From assembly GCA_004356955.1 (NCBI GenBank), contig SMXS01000030.1, positions 1 to 37,217 of the forward strand: 37,217 bases of DNA, given 5' to 3'. A program made the translations under genes and the position numbers. Below are positions 8,882 to 19,799 of this stretch, in pieces. How positions within the stretch are numbered: position 1 is the stretch's first letter; each line of letters opens with the position of its first letter. This DNA comes from Alphaproteobacteria bacterium. Lineage in GTDB: Bacteria; Pseudomonadota; Alphaproteobacteria; SMXS01. The notes under the pieces are model-generated. The model had not been told where the DNA came from. It searched no databases and was given only the letters and a program-made list of their open reading frames with translations.

Positions 8882-11029
8882 ATGGCAGATAAAAAACACA
8901 CCGTAGAAGAGTGGGCTGAACTGGCTGAAAAAGAGCTTCGGGGCAAGCCCTTAGCAGACCTGACCTGGGATACGCCAGAAGGTATTGCCGTCAAGCCGCT
9001 TTATACCGCTGCAGACCTTGAAGATATGGGTTTTGAAGAAACCCTGCCTGGTTTTGCGCCGTTTACACGTGGTGTGCGTGCGTCCATGTATGCCAACCGC
9101 CCCTGGACCGTGCGCCAGTATGCCGGTTTTTCCACCGCTGAAGAATCCAACGCATTTTATCGCCGCAATCTGGCGGCGGGCCAGAAGGGCCTGTCTATCG
9201 CATTCGATCTGGCGACCCATCGTGGCTATGATTCTGACCATCCCCGGGTGGTGGGTGATGTCGGCAAGGCCGGTGTGGCCATCGATTCCATCGAGGATAT
9301 GAAGATCCTCTTTGATGGTATTCCGTTGGACGAAATGTCCGTCTCCATGACCATGAATGGCGCGGTGCTGCCGAATCTGGCCTATTACATTGTGGCTGCC
9401 GAGGAACAGGGCGTTTCGCTCGATCAACTTACCGGTACGATCCAGAACGATATTCTCAAAGAGTTCATGGTCCGCAACACCTATATTTATCCACCGGCAC
9501 CAAGCATGCGGATCATCGCCGATATCATCGAGTATACCTCGGCGAATATGCCGAAATACAACTCGATCTCGATCTCCGGCTATCACATGCAGGAAGCCGG
9601 CGCGACCCAGGTGCAAGAACTGGCCTATACGCTGGCTGACGGTATGGAATATGTCCGCGCGGCCATGGCCAAGGGCCTGGACATTGATGTCTTTGCCGGC
9701 CGCCTGTCGTTCTTCTTTGCCATTGGCATGAACTTCTTTATGGAAGTGTCCAAGCTGCGGGCTGCACGCCTGCTGTGGGCCCGGATCATGACAGATTTTG
9801 GGGCGCAAAAAGCAAGCTCCAAGATGTTGCGCACCCATTGCCAGACATCGGGCGTGTCGTTGACGGAAAAAGACCCTTACAACAATGTCGTCCGCACCAC
9901 GGTAGAGGCCATGGCTGCCGTTTTTGGTGGCACGCAAAGCCTGCACACCAACGCGCTGGATGAAGCCATTGCGCTGCCAACAGACTTTTCAGCCCGCATT
10001 GCCCGCAACACCCAATTGGTGTTGCAGGAAGAGACCGGCATTACCAATGTGATCGACCCCTTGGGTGGGTCTTATTATGTGGAAAGCCTGACCAATTCCA
10101 TGGCCGAGGAAGCCTGGAAGCTGATCCAGGAAGTCGAAGAAATGGGCGGCATGACTGCAGCCGTTGAAAGCGGCCTGCCCAAGTTGCGCATCGAAGAAGC
10201 CGCTGCCCGCAAGCAAGCCCGCATTGATCGGGGTGAAGAAGTTGTGGTTGGCGTCAACAAATACCGCCTTGAAAAAGAAGACGATATAGACGTTCTCGAT
10301 ATTGATAACGCCGCGGTGCGTGAAGCGCAGATTACGCGGCTGACCCGCGTTCGGGGCGAGCGTGACCCTGTCGCGTGGCAGGCTTCCCTTGACGCGTTAA
10401 CGGAAGGCGCCAAAGGCGATGCCAATTTGCTGGAACTGGCTGTTGAGGCAGCCCGCGCTCGCGCCACAGTCGGCGAAATTTCTGACGCCTTGGAAACGGT
10501 GTTTGACCGCCATAAAGCTGAAATCCGGTCGGTTTCTGGTGTTTACGGCGCCGCCTATGAAGGGGATGAGCAGTTCATGAATATTCAGAAGACCGTTGAA
10601 GACTTCGCCGCCGCAGAAGGTCGTCGTCCCCGCATGCTGGTCGTCAAAATGGGCCAGGATGGCCATGATCGGGGCGCCAAAGTGATCGCAACTGCTTTTG
10701 CTGATATCGGATTTGACGTCGATGTCGGTCCCTTGTTCCAGACACCAGAGGAAGCCGCGCGCCAGGCTGTTGAGGCCGACGTGCACATCGTTGGTGTGTC
10801 GTCACAGGCCGCTGGTCACAAGACATTGGTGCCAGAGCTGATCAAAGATTTGCGCGCCCAGGGTGCCGGTGATGTGCTGGTGGTCTGTGGTGGGGTGATC
10901 CCGGCACAGGATTATGAGGGGCTGTATGCAGCCGGTGTATCCGCCATTTATGGCCCAGGGACCAATATCCCTGACGCCGCCAGCGAAGTAATCGCGCTTT
11001 TGAACAAGCATAAAAAAGCTGCCCAATAG
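8882..11029 (+). CDS. scpA: Methylmalonyl-CoA mutase (single-chain, with C-terminal B12-binding domain)
   Basis: 715 aa; [48 protein letters not shown]-terminal [26 protein letters not shown] cobalamin-binding motif. Confidence 0.96.
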   Translation: MADKKHTVEEWAELAEKELRGKPLADLTWDTPEGIAVKPLYTAADLEDMGFEETLPGFAPFTRGVRASMYANRPWTVRQYAGFSTAEESNAFYRRNLAAGQKGLSIAFDLATHRGYDSDHPRVVGDVGKAGVAIDSIEDMKILFDGIPLDEMSVSMTMNGAVLPNLAYYIVAAEEQGVSLDQLTGTIQNDILKEFMVRNTYIYPPAPSMRIIADIIEYTSANMPKYNSISISGYHMQEAGATQVQELAYTLADGMEYVRAAMAKGLDIDVFAGRLSFFFAIGMNFFMEVSKLRAARLLWARIMTDFGAQKASSKMLRTHCQTSGVSLTEKDPYNNVVRTTVEAMAAVFGGTQSLHTNALDEAIALPTDFSARIARNTQLVLQEETGITNVIDPLGGSYYVESLTNSMAEEAWKLIQEVEEMGGMTAAVESGLPKLRIEEAAARKQARIDRGEEVVVGVNKYRLEKEDDIDVLDIDNAAVREAQITRLTRVRGERDPVAWQASLDALTEGAKGDANLLELAVEAARARATVGEISDALETVFDRHKAEIRSVSGVYGAAYEGDEQFMNIQKTVEDFAAAEGRRPRMLVVKMGQDGHDRGAKVIATAFADIGFDVDVGPLFQTPEEAARQAVEADVHIVGVSSQAAGHKTLVPELIKDLRAQGAGDVLVVCGGVIPAQDYEGLYAAGVSAIYGPGTNIPDAASEVIALLNKHKKAAQ

Positions 11030-11035
11030 GCATTA

Positions 11036-12028
11036 GTGAAGGGACGGCTTCCTATGGCTGAGGAGTCGCTTGCACAACAGTTGATCGACGGGAACCGCCG
11101 GGCTTTGGCACGGGGGATTACCCTGGTTGAATCGTCTCGTGCAGATCACAAACAGGATGCCCAGGCGCTGTTGGCCGAAATTATGCCAAAGACAGGCGGT
11201 GCCATGCGGCTTGGTCTGTCTGGTGCGCCCGGCGTGGGCAAATCCACCTTTATCGAAACTATGGGACTGCATCTGACTGGCCTTGGTCATAAAGTTGCGG
11301 TGTTGGCCGTTGACCCCAGTTCTGCCCGCACGGGTGGGTCTATCCTGGGGGATAAAACACGGATGGAGCTGTTGTCGCGTGACCCGAACGCTTTCATCCG
11401 CCCGACACCAGCCAGTGGTACCTTGGGTGGGGTGGCGCGGCGCACGCGCGAGGCCATGTTGCTGGTCGAGGCTGCAGGCTATGACATTGTTATTATCGAA
11501 ACCGTGGGCGTTGGCCAGTCAGAAACTGCCGTGGCCGATATGGTCGATATGTTCCTGTTGTTGCAATCGCCCGGTGGGGGTGACGAATTGCAGGGCATCA
11601 AACGCGGGATCATGGAAATTGCCGACCTGATCGTGGTCAACAAGGCCGACGGCGTGCTGGAAAAACCAGCCAAGATTGCCCAGGCAGAATTTGCTGGCGC
11701 CCTGACCCTGATGCGCCCCAAAAGCCCCAACTGGACGCCAGAAGTGCTGTTGGCATCGGCGTTGAAGAACATCGGTATCACCGAAATTTGGGACACGGTC
11801 TGCACATTTGAAGAACGCATGGTAGAGTCGGGCGAATTACAGGCTAATCGGGCGCGTCAAGCGACTGCCTGGATGTGGACCGAGATTGGTGCAGGTCTGA
11901 TGGACCGGTTCAAGGATGACGTGGCCGTATCGGCCCGGATGAGCGTGCTGGAAGACGATGTAGCCAAAGGCGAAATCACGCCGAGTGCGGCAGCTTCCGA
12001 ACTCTTGGGGATATTCAAGAGTAACTGA
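11036..12028 (+). CDS. meaB: Methylmalonyl-CoA mutase-associated GTPase MeaB (likely start ATG 11054)
   Basis: 330 aa; [57 protein letters not shown]. Confidence 0.95.
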   Translation: MKGRLPMAEESLAQQLIDGNRRALARGITLVESSRADHKQDAQALLAEIMPKTGGAMRLGLSGAPGVGKSTFIETMGLHLTGLGHKVAVLAVDPSSARTGGSILGDKTRMELLSRDPNAFIRPTPASGTLGGVARRTREAMLLVEAAGYDIVIIETVGVGQSETAVADMVDMFLLLQSPGGGDELQGIKRGIMEIADLIVVNKADGVLEKPAKIAQAEFAGALTLMRPKSPNWTPEVLLASALKNIGITEIWDTVCTFEERMVESGELQANRARQATAWMWTEIGAGLMDRFKDDVAVSARMSVLEDDVAKGEITPSAAASELLGIFKSN

Positions 12029-12042
12029 GTTAAAACCGTGTC

Positions 12043-12071
12043 TTGACGTGGCTGCAATGGTTCCTTATACA
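12043..12071 (+). promoter_or_regulatory. Candidate promoter for rpmB
   Basis: TTGACG (12043-12048), 17-nt spacer, TATACA (12066-12071), about 90 nt upstream of the L28 start codon. Confidence 0.45.
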
Positions 12072-12162
12072 TCGCCGCCAATCAGAGATTTACGGGCAGA
12101 ATCGGCCCGCATGACTGGCGGAAAGCCGCGAGTTGTAACAAAGCAAAGAAGAGTGACAGATT

Positions 12163-12456
12163 ATGTCCAGAGTGTGTGAACTTACGGGTAAAGGCGTCAT
12201 GACAGGCAACAATGTCAGTCACGCCAAAAACAGAACTCGGCGTCGTTTTCTGCCCAACCTGAATCAGGTGACACTCGCCAGTGATTCTCTGGGTGAAAAA
12301 TTCCGCATGCGCGTCACATCCCATGCCCTGCGCACTGTTGAGCACCGTGGCGGCCTGGATGCCTTTTTGCTAAAGCAGGCTGATGCTGACCTGTCTTTGA
12401 AGGCCCAGCGCGTCAAGCGTCGCATCAAAAAGAAGCTGGCCGAAGCCGAAGCATAA
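12163..12456 (+). CDS. rpmB: 50S ribosomal protein L28
   Basis: 97 aa; [33 protein letters not shown]...[14 protein letters not shown]. Confidence 0.97.
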   Translation: MSRVCELTGKGVMTGNNVSHAKNRTRRRFLPNLNQVTLASDSLGEKFRMRVTSHALRTVEHRGGLDAFLLKQADADLSLKAQRVKRRIKKKLAEAEA

Positions 12457-12457
12457 G

Positions 12458-13492
12458 CTATTGGTCGGCATTATCGACCAATTCGAACATCAATAAAAGC
12501 GTATCCTGCATGGGGTTGAAATTGTCGTCTGACAATATGTAGACCAGCGTTTCCCCGTGCGCGCCTTCCACGACACGCAATCCTTCAAAGTTATCAACAG
12601 TCATTGGCGATGCAATCTCGGCGATTTGGTCGCAGGGCAGAGTTGCGCCTGGCTTGACGTCTTGGCGCTGAATGATGCACAGGCGTATAGCGGACCCCAA
12701 TGCGGGCGTATAGCGTCTTTCCAGGGTCAAGATGTTGCCGTCAGGCAACAGGGCCATCGAAACAGGGAAGAACATGTCCCTGATCAGGTAGGATAACTCG
12801 TTGAATTTGGCCCCAAGAATCAACCAGCCTTTGGTCGTGTTGTCCGAATTAAAACTGCCCTCTGTCACTGCCAGTAACACGCCCTTATCCAGATAGACCA
12901 GCGCTTCCATCGCTGCATTAGGTGTTAGTGAATCGCTGTTTGGCGGGACGAACCTGTCGATAGCTTGCGTCTCTTCATTCAGCGCCACACTTAGGGGATG
13001 TGGCCCAGGAAATTCAAATGCCAAAACCTGATGCACACGTTCCAATGACACAAATACATGACCGGCATTGTCTGTTGCCAGACCTTCGATGTCGGCACCA
13101 TATCCGACCAATGGGTCGCCGCTCATATCTTTAACAGCGGCGAGCGTACTTTGCCTTACGCCAACCAGTTTGCCGTCTTCATGGACCAGATAGCTGTGCC
13201 ACCATAAGCCCCTGTCCGAGACAGCCAGAATTTCCATGGTCTTAGGATCCACCAACAGGCCGGACAGGCCGCCAAATCGATTATGTTCTGATGTCAGTCG
13301 AAGACCGCCCCGATATTTCAGTTGCCCGACGCGTGTGGTGCCTGAGTCCCCTGGCACAAGCGGGACTGATTCAGCTGAGACGACCACGGGGCCCAATGGG
13401 TCCAGAAAGATGGCCCTGGGCCAGAATAGATAGGCGGCGACAAAAAGGGCGACAGCAATGACAATCATTGCGTAATAGGTGCTGCGTTTCAC
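12458..13492 (-). CDS. Esterase-like activity of phytase family protein, N-terminal signal/TM
   Basis: 344 aa; hydrophobic N-terminus then GGLRLTSEHNRFGGLSGLLVD...DNFEGLRVVEGAHGETLVYILSDDNFNPMQDTLLLMFEL, typical of this beta-propeller family. Confidence 0.85.
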   Translation of the reverse strand: MKRSTYYAMIVIAVALFVAAYLFWPRAIFLDPLGPVVVSAESVPLVPGDSGTTRVGQLKYRGGLRLTSEHNRFGGLSGLLVDPKTMEILAVSDRGLWWHSYLVHEDGKLVGVRQSTLAAVKDMSGDPLVGYGADIEGLATDNAGHVFVSLERVHQVLAFEFPGPHPLSVALNEETQAIDRFVPPNSDSLTPNAAMEALVYLDKGVLLAVTEGSFNSDNTTKGWLILGAKFNELSYLIRDMFFPVSMALLPDGNILTLERRYTPALGSAIRLCIIQRQDVKPGATLPCDQIAEIASPMTVDNFEGLRVVEGAHGETLVYILSDDNFNPMQDTLLLMFELVDNADQ

Positions 13493-13544
13493 GTTGAACC
13501 TTTTCAGGCGTAAATGGATAGTTCTATGATGACTTTAGGGTGAT

Positions 13545-14363
13545 ATGGAACGGGGAGCAATTGACATGACGCAGCAATCGACAGTGAATGAAAAAGCAGG
13601 CATCAGCAGACGGTCGCTGCTGGCAGGGGCAGCGGGCTTGCCTCTGGCTACAATATTGGCCAGCCCTGCCTTGGCCGAACTCAGCGCTGCAACGGCCACA
13701 GAAGTCACGATCACAACCAATTCCGGTGGCCATACAATCAGTGCCAGCCTGTTCACCCCCGATGGGACGCCTGCTGGTGCCGTCATCCTGATCCACGAAT
13801 GGTGGGGGTTGAATGACCAGATCAAATCCGTTGGCGCAGAGCTGGCCAAATTGGGCTATCTGGCGCTGGCGATCGATTTGTATGGCGGCAAAGTTGCGAC
13901 CAACGCCGACGAGGCCATGCAATATGTGGGCGCCGTCGACGAGGCCGTCGGCGTCGATACCGTGCAGTCCTGGGCCAAGTGGCTGCGCAATCACCCGGCA
14001 GGGTCTGGCAAGGTGGCGGCCATGGGCTGGTGCTTTGGCGGCGGCTGGTCGCTGGAGGCCGCCATCGAGGCCGGTGTGGACGCCAGCATCATCTATTATG
14101 GTCGCGTGACAGCCCCACCCGAGCGCCTGGCATCGATTTCTGGCCCGGTGCTGGGCCATTTCGCGACCCAGGACCAGTTTATCAACAAACCAATGGTCGA
14201 CGGTTTTGAGGCCAATATGGCCGCTGCAGGTAAAGAGTTGACCGTCCATCTGTATGACGCTGACCACGCCTTTGCAAACCCAACGTCCGCCCGTTATGAC
14301 GACGCCGATGCGGCCTTGTCGTGGCAGCGCACAACAGCTTTTTTGGCCGAACATATTGGCTGA
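13545..14363 (+). CDS. Dienelactone hydrolase family protein, probably Tat-exported
   Basis: 272 aa; ISRRSLLAGAAGLPLATILASPALA twin-Arg-like signal; VILIHEWWGLNDQIKSVG; MGWCFGGGWSLEAA nucleophile region. ATG 13566 is an alternative start. Confidence 0.88.
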   Translation: MERGAIDMTQQSTVNEKAGISRRSLLAGAAGLPLATILASPALAELSAATATEVTITTNSGGHTISASLFTPDGTPAGAVILIHEWWGLNDQIKSVGAELAKLGYLALAIDLYGGKVATNADEAMQYVGAVDEAVGVDTVQSWAKWLRNHPAGSGKVAAMGWCFGGGWSLEAAIEAGVDASIIYYGRVTAPPERLASISGPVLGHFATQDQFINKPMVDGFEANMAAAGKELTVHLYDADHAFANPTSARYDDADAALSWQRTTAFLAEHIG

Positions 14364-14391
14364 AACAAATACGATTGATAAGGGGAATAGA

Positions 14392-15645
14392 ATGACCTTC
14401 ACCATGCCGGAAAAAGGACGTGACTGGGACAGTCTCAGCCAGGAAATGACGGATCGCGCCAGCGTTGATGTCAAATGGCGTGACGGTAAAACAGCGGTCT
14501 ATGTTTTCAACGGCGGTGAGGATGTGCGCGACGTGGCCAAGCAGGCCTATGGCGCCTTTATGTCCGAAAACGGCCTGGGCCCGGCGGCCTTCCCCAGCCT
14601 GAAAAAAATGGAGGAAGAAGTGGTCTCGATGGGGCTGAACCTGTTGCAGGCCCCATCTGGGGCGGCGGGCAACCTGACGTCGGGCGGCACGGATTCCATC
14701 ACCATGGCAATCAAAGCTGCGCGCGACTATCGCCGTTCTCTGAACAAACTGAATGGCCATGTTAAATTAGACGGGCAGGGGAATCTGGTCATACCGTGGT
14801 CGGCGCATCCAGCCTTCGACAAAGCCGCCAGCCTGATGGACCTGGAAATCAGACGCATCCCATGCCGCGACCTCTATGCTGACCCCCAAGCGATGGCCCA
14901 AGCCGTGGACGACAATACAGTGATGATGGTCGGGTCTGCGCCGTGCTTTCCTTACGGATTGATCGACCCCATTGCCGAGTTGGGCAAAGTCGCGGCCGAG
15001 AAAGATGTCTGGTTGCATGTTGATGCCTGCGTTGGTGGCTATTTCGCGCCCTTTGCCAGAATGAATGGTGTTGACCTGCCGCCCTTTGATTTTGAGGTGC
15101 CCGAGGTCCTGAGCATGTCGGCAGACTTGCACAAATATGGATATGCGGCCAAAGGGGCGTCCACAGTATTTTTCCGGACCGAAGAATTGCGAGAACACAT
15201 GATCTTCAATGTCAGCGATTGGCCTGGCGGACGGATGATCACGCCAACGCTGGCGGGCACCCGACCGGGCGGTGCGATCGCAGCGGCCTGGGCTGTCATG
15301 AACTATCTGGGTGTCGAGGGTTACCGGGAAAAACAGGGTCAGGTATGCGATGTACGGCAATATATCCAAGACGGTGTACAGGAAATGGGGTTCCAAATTG
15401 TTGGTGACCCAAAGCTGGGGCTGATGGCTTTTTTTCACCCAGAGTTTGACAGTTTTGCCTTATTGGCACAGATGATGAAGCGCGGCTGGATTACCGCGGT
15501 GACCACCGAACCCCGGTCGCTTCATCTCATGCTCAGCCCGTTCCATGCAAAGGTACAGGACCAATATCTGGCGGATCTTAAGGCCAGCATGGCTGATATT
15601 ATCGCGGGGGACGATAGTAGTGTTAAAGAAGCTCGGTACAGCTGA
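14392..15645 (+). CDS. PLP-dependent group II decarboxylase / sphingosine-1-phosphate lyase-like enzyme
   Basis: Listed ORF starts at 14254 but ATG 14392 is downstream of the previous stop; GNLTSGGTDSITMAIKAARDYRR, WLHVDACVGGYFAPF, MSADLHKYGYAAKGAS (PLP Lys). Confidence 0.85.
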   Translation: MTFTMPEKGRDWDSLSQEMTDRASVDVKWRDGKTAVYVFNGGEDVRDVAKQAYGAFMSENGLGPAAFPSLKKMEEEVVSMGLNLLQAPSGAAGNLTSGGTDSITMAIKAARDYRRSLNKLNGHVKLDGQGNLVIPWSAHPAFDKAASLMDLEIRRIPCRDLYADPQAMAQAVDDNTVMMVGSAPCFPYGLIDPIAELGKVAAEKDVWLHVDACVGGYFAPFARMNGVDLPPFDFEVPEVLSMSADLHKYGYAAKGASTVFFRTEELREHMIFNVSDWPGGRMITPTLAGTRPGGAIAAAWAVMNYLGVEGYREKQGQVCDVRQYIQDGVQEMGFQIVGDPKLGLMAFFHPEFDSFALLAQMMKRGWITAVTTEPRSLHLMLSPFHAKVQDQYLADLKASMADIIAGDDSSVKEARYS

Positions 15646-15712
15646 TCCTAGACCCGTCCCCAATTTCGGTTCGTCCTGAGTGATTTTGAGCATTGGCTCA
15701 AAACTCTGATTT

Positions 15713-15843
15713 GTCATGCCGGGCAGGGCGAAGCCCGGTCAGACCCGGTATCCAGAAAATAGGAATGACCCTGTTTTAGCAGGGGCATATTTTTCCTGGA
15801 TCCCGAGTCGTAACCTGACCTGGCGGTTAGGGCACGGGATGAC
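15713..15843 (-). repeat. Intergenic three-hairpin repeat element, copy 2 (inverted relative to copy 1)
   Basis: GTCATGCCGGGC...GGGATGAC; reverse complement aligns along its length with 8615-8747, including CAGGTTACGA, CGGGATCCAGGAAA and TTTCTGGATACCGGGTCTG. Confidence 0.8.
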
Positions 15844-15854
15844 GAGTAGGAAAT

Positions 15855-17720
15855 TCAACCGCGGCGTCTGGCCCGGCGGCCTTTTTTGATCAGGCCTTTG
15901 TTGTGGTCTTCGTCGAACAGTTCTGCCAGCTGGTCGGTGATGGCGCCGCCCAATTGTTCAGCGTCTGTGATGGTGACGGCCTGCTTGTAATAGCGGGTCA
16001 CGTCATGGCCGATGCCGATGGCAACCAGTTCGACGGCTGACTTGGTTTCAATCCAGTTCACCACCCGGCGCAGATGCTGCTCCAGGTAATTGGCAGGGTT
16101 TGCCGACAGGGTGCAGTCATCTACTGGGGCCCCGTCCGAGATGACCATCAGAATGCGACGGGCCTCTGTACGAGCCAGCATGCGGTCATGGGCCCATAGC
16201 AAGGCCTCGCCGTCGATGTTTTCTTTCAGCAGGCCTTCTTTTAGCATCAAGCCCAGATTGCGTCGGGCGCGACGCCACGGAGAATCGGCGCTTTTATAGA
16301 TGATATGGCGCAAATCGTTCAGGCGACCGGGGTTGGACGGCTTGCCGTTTTCCAGCCACTTTTCACGCGATTCGCCGCCCTTCCAGGCGCGGGTGGTAAA
16401 GCCCAGGATTTCGACCTTCACATTGCACCGCTCTAGCGTGCGGGCCAGTACGTCGGCGCAAACAGCCGCAATGGTGATGGGCCGACCGCGCATCGAGCCC
16501 GAATTATCGAGCAACAACGTCACGACCGTATCGCGGAAGTCTGTGTCTTGTTCCATCTTGAAGGACAGCGGCTGGGAAGGGTCGGTGACCACACGGGTCA
16601 GACGCGCCGTGTCGAGAATGCCTTCTTCCAGGTCAAAGTCCCAAGATCGATTTTGCTGCGCCATCAATTTGCGCTGCAGGCGATTGGCCAGCTTGGCAAC
16701 GACACCCTGCAAATTATCCAATTGCCGGTCCAGTTGCGTGCGCAGGCGTTGCAGCTCTTCTGGGTCACACAAATCTTCAGCGCCTATGATTTCGTCATAG
16801 GTTTCGACAAATGTCTTGTAATGCAGGTCGGCCTTGGAATTGCGGCCCATTTCCGGGCGCCATGGGGCCTCGCCTTCGCTGTCGTCGTCGCTGTCTTTGG
16901 CGTCCATGTCCATTTCGGTTTCGATGGTCACCGTTTCCATGGATTCTTCATCGCCCATGTCTTCGCGCATTTCGACATCGGTGGGTGAACTGCCATCCGG
17001 GTCCATCTCTTCGGACGTCTCGCCTTCGCCGTCTGATTCCATCTGTTGTGAGGAATCGAGTTCGTCGTCAGAAGCCGTCGGGTCGGCCTCGTCGCCCAAT
17101 TCGTCTGCCAGGTCCAGATCACGGATGACCTGCCGGATGGCCCGGGCAAATTCAGTCTGGTCCTCTACTGAATTCATCAATGAGTTCAGGTCTTTACCCG
17201 CTTTCATCTCGATCATATTGCGCAACAGATCAACCATCGACCGTGCCGCGATGGGTGGCTTGTGACCAGACAGGCGTTCGCGAACCATAAAGCCGACAAC
17301 GTCCGCCAACGGAATTTGGTCGACGGTTTCGAACTGGTCATAGCCACGGGCGGCGGTCTCGGCCTCTAGATTGGCCTCCAGATTGCGCGCAACGCCTTCC
17401 ATCATTTCTGCACCAATCGATTCGACACGCGCCTGTTCGGCCGCATCAAAGATCGATCGGGCGGTTTCGCCTGTTGGGTACAGGCGTGTGTGGATGGCAT
17501 CGTCATGATGTTTGATCCGCAGGGCCATGGCGTCGGCTGCACCCCGAATACGGGCGGCCTCAACGGGTGTCAGGTCCCGCGAGGGCAGGGGCAATTTGCC
17601 CGGCCCCGGCACGTTTTGGGCACTAAAAGTCACTTCCATCTCGGCGTCCTCGGCAATAGAGCGCGAGGTCGCGGCAATGGCTTGCTTAAAGGGCTCTACC
17701 AGATTTTCCGGTATGGACAT
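15855..17720 (-). CDS. cobT: Cobaltochelatase subunit CobT
   Basis: 621 aa; acidic central region, C-terminal VWA domain with MIDAS-like [11 protein letters not shown] and [34 protein letters not shown]. Confidence 0.94.
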   Translation of the reverse strand: MSIPENLVEPFKQAIAATSRSIAEDAEMEVTFSAQNVPGPGKLPLPSRDLTPVEAARIRGAADAMALRIKHHDDAIHTRLYPTGETARSIFDAAEQARVESIGAEMMEGVARNLEANLEAETAARGYDQFETVDQIPLADVVGFMVRERLSGHKPPIAARSMVDLLRNMIEMKAGKDLNSLMNSVEDQTEFARAIRQVIRDLDLADELGDEADPTASDDELDSSQQMESDGEGETSEEMDPDGSSPTDVEMREDMGDEESMETVTIETEMDMDAKDSDDDSEGEAPWRPEMGRNSKADLHYKTFVETYDEIIGAEDLCDPEELQRLRTQLDRQLDNLQGVVAKLANRLQRKLMAQQNRSWDFDLEEGILDTARLTRVVTDPSQPLSFKMEQDTDFRDTVVTLLLDNSGSMRGRPITIAAVCADVLARTLERCNVKVEILGFTTRAWKGGESREKWLENGKPSNPGRLNDLRHIIYKSADSPWRRARRNLGLMLKEGLLKENIDGEALLWAHDRMLARTEARRILMVISDGAPVDDCTLSANPANYLEQHLRRVVNWIETKSAVELVAIGIGHDVTRYYKQAVTITDAEQLGGAITDQLAELFDEDHNKGLIKKGRRARRRG

Positions 17721-17744
17721 GACGGCTAACCAAACAAGGGCAGC

Positions 17745-18749
17745 TTAGGCCGAGGCGGCCGCAGCGGCTTTTCTAACAAGTGATTCTGGCAATTCTATAC
17801 CAAAAACGCGTTGGTAATATTCAGCAACCAAAGGCCGTTCCAGCTCGTCACACTTGTTCAGGAAGGTGACACGGAACGAAAAAGCCAGGTCGTTGAAAAT
17901 CTCGTTGTTCTGGGCCCAGGTAATGACCGTCCGCGGTGACATCACCGTCGACAGATCACCATTCATAAAACCAGCACGGGTCAGATCGGCCACACGCACC
18001 ATCTTGTCGATGATGTCGCGCCCTTCTTTATTGCCAAAGCTGGGGTTCTTCAACAGGACGATGTTGCACTCGGCTTCATGTTCCAGATAATTCAGGGTTG
18101 TGACGATATTCCAACGGTCCATCTGGCCCTGGTTGATCTGTTGTGTGCCGTGATACAGCCCCGTTGTGTCGCCCAAACCAATGGTGTTGGTGGTCGAGAA
18201 CAGACGGAACGATGGATGCGGGTGGATCACTTTGGATTGATCCAGCAATGTCAGGCGTCCTTCGGCTTCCAGAATACGCTGGATCACGAACATCACGTCC
18301 GGGCGGCCGGCATCATATTCGTCAAATACCAGCGCAATCGGGTTCTGAATGGACCAAGGCAGGATCCCCTCGCGGAACTCTGTGATCTGCTTGCCTTCTT
18401 TCAGCACGATGGCGTCCTTGCCGATCAAATCGATACGGCTGATATGACTGTCGAGGTTGACGCGCACACAAGGCCAGTTCAGGCGGGCCGCGACTTGTTC
18501 GATATGGGTGGACTTGCCGGTACCGTGATAGCCCTGCACCATGACGCGGCGGTTATGGGCAAAGCCAGCCAGAATGGCCATGGTGGTTTCGTGGTCAAAC
18601 AGATAGGCGTTATCAAATGGCGGCACATGTTCATTACCTGCCGAAAAGGCAGGGACTTTTAAATCTGTATCGAGGCCAAATACCTCACGGACAGAAACCT
18701 TGATATCCGGCTTTCCGTTATTGCCGATCGTAGTAGATTCGGTGCTCAT
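17745..18749 (-). CDS. cobS: Cobaltochelatase subunit CobS (AAA+ ATPase)
   Basis: 334 aa; [77 protein letters not shown]. Confidence 0.95.
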   Translation of the reverse strand: MSTESTTIGNNGKPDIKVSVREVFGLDTDLKVPAFSAGNEHVPPFDNAYLFDHETTMAILAGFAHNRRVMVQGYHGTGKSTHIEQVAARLNWPCVRVNLDSHISRIDLIGKDAIVLKEGKQITEFREGILPWSIQNPIALVFDEYDAGRPDVMFVIQRILEAEGRLTLLDQSKVIHPHPSFRLFSTTNTIGLGDTTGLYHGTQQINQGQMDRWNIVTTLNYLEHEAECNIVLLKNPSFGNKEGRDIIDKMVRVADLTRAGFMNGDLSTVMSPRTVITWAQNNEIFNDLAFSFRVTFLNKCDELERPLVAEYYQRVFGIELPESLVRKAAAAASA

Positions 18750-18759
18750 CGATCTTCTT

Positions 18760-19479
18760 TCACGTCGAGTTCATCAAATGGCTGCTTTTAACCAAATGAG
18801 AATACGCAGCAATGACTTGACGCAATTGTTCCTGAGCGCGAATGCTCTGGTTGTCGGGGTCATTTGTGCTGCCATTCGCATCGGGGTGGAAGCGTTTGAC
18901 CAACTGCTTATAGCGTTTTTTAACGTCTTGCAATGTTGCCGTGGCATTCAGCTCTAATACTTCCAGCGCTTTGCGATCATCAACGGGCAATCTGCGCCTT
19001 GCGGCTGTCTCGACATAGTCGTCCAGTGTCATCTCGATGGGGTCAGGCACTACCCGAAAAGTGGCGGCTGCGGCCCGAATATGGCCGGTCTGATCCGACG
19101 CCTTTAAACCCGGTCGCTGTTGGCCTGGCGCGGGCCCTCGCGGGCCATTGCCTATGGGCCCTCGCGGGCCGTTGCCCATGGTCCCTTGCGGGCCGTTGCC
19201 AATGGGCCACGTAGGGCGGTCCCATTTGGCAGTAGACCTGGCCATGGCTTGGTATTCGTTGGTTTCCATGCCGTCGAAATAGTTCCACGACTTGTTATAG
19301 TCGCGCACATGGCTGAGGCAGAACCAGAAATAATCGCGCAAATTATTGCGATCGCGCGGCGCACGGTGCACACCGGCACCATCACATTCCGGCCAGTCGC
19401 AGTCGCACTCTGGGTCGGGCTCGGTCAGGCGATGGTTTTCGCCCCGTCCTGACCTGCTATTTGAGTTGTAGTCTGCCAT
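18760..19479 (-). CDS. J-domain (DnaJ-like) protein with internal Gly/Pro-rich repeat
   Basis: C-terminal J domain [33 protein letters not shown] (HPD); likely start is [11 protein letters not shown] at 19479; internal GNGPRGPI-type repeats. Confidence 0.85.
   Translation of the reverse strand: MADYNSNSRSGRGENHRLTEPDPECDCDWPECDGAGVHRAPRDRNNLRDYFWFCLSHVRDYNKSWNYFDGMETNEYQAMARSTAKWDRPTWPIGNGPQGTMGNGPRGPIGNGPRGPAPGQQRPGLKASDQTGHIRAAAATFRVVPDPIEMTLDDYVETAARRRLPVDDRKALEVLELNATATLQDVKKRYKQLVKRFHPDANGSTNDPDNQSIRAQEQLRQVIAAYSHLVKSSHLMNST
19132..19207 (-). repeat. 24-bp in-frame tandem repeat (~3.2 copies) within the J-domain gene
   Basis: 19132-19155 gggccctcgcgggccattgcctat; 19156-19179 gggccctcgcgggccgttgcccat; 19180-19203 ggtcccttgcgggccgttgccaat; encodes (M/I)GNGP(R/Q)G(P/T). 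Confidence 0.85.
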
Positions 19480-19538
19480 AGCCAGATTATGATGGCCGCC
19501 ATGCCATTTGAAAAGCTGATAAAATAGGACATTTACAC

Positions 19539-19799
19539 ATGAGCGTCGCCAGTGACATCGAACAAAAACTCCGCGATGCCCTGTCACCCACGGCATTGGA
19601 AGTCACCGACGATTCGCATCAACACGCTGGCCATTCGGGCGCCAGTCCAGGCGGCGAAACCCACTTCAGCGTCAAAATCACCGCCCAAGCGTTCGAAGGC
19701 CTGAACCGCGTTGCCCAACAAAGACTGGTCTACAAGATACTGGCAGAAGAAATGGCCGGGCCGGTACATGCTTTGGCAATAGAGGCAAAAGCCGGCTAG
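19539..19799 (+). CDS. bolA: BolA family protein
   Basis: 86 aa; LEVTDDSHQHAGHSG...ETHFSVKITAQAFEGLNRVAQQRLVYKILAEEMAGPVHALAIEAKAG. Confidence 0.92.
   Translation: MSVASDIEQKLRDALSPTALEVTDDSHQHAGHSGASPGGETHFSVKITAQAFEGLNRVAQQRLVYKILAEEMAGPVHALAIEAKAG

Noticed and set aside
8951-9946. 331-aa minus-strand ORF opposite methylmalonyl-CoA mutase
   Set aside because: His/Gly/Arg-rich mirror of a highly conserved enzyme; no independent coding evidence.
13524-14474. 316-aa minus-strand ORF opposite dienelactone hydrolase
   Set aside because: Overlaps a gene with clear hydrolase motifs; no recognisable motif of its own.
8615-15843. Inverted repeats flanking 8615-15843 as ends of a composite transposon
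   Set aside because: The ~130-bp units are short structured intergenic repeats and the DNA between them is housekeeping-type; no transposase is present.
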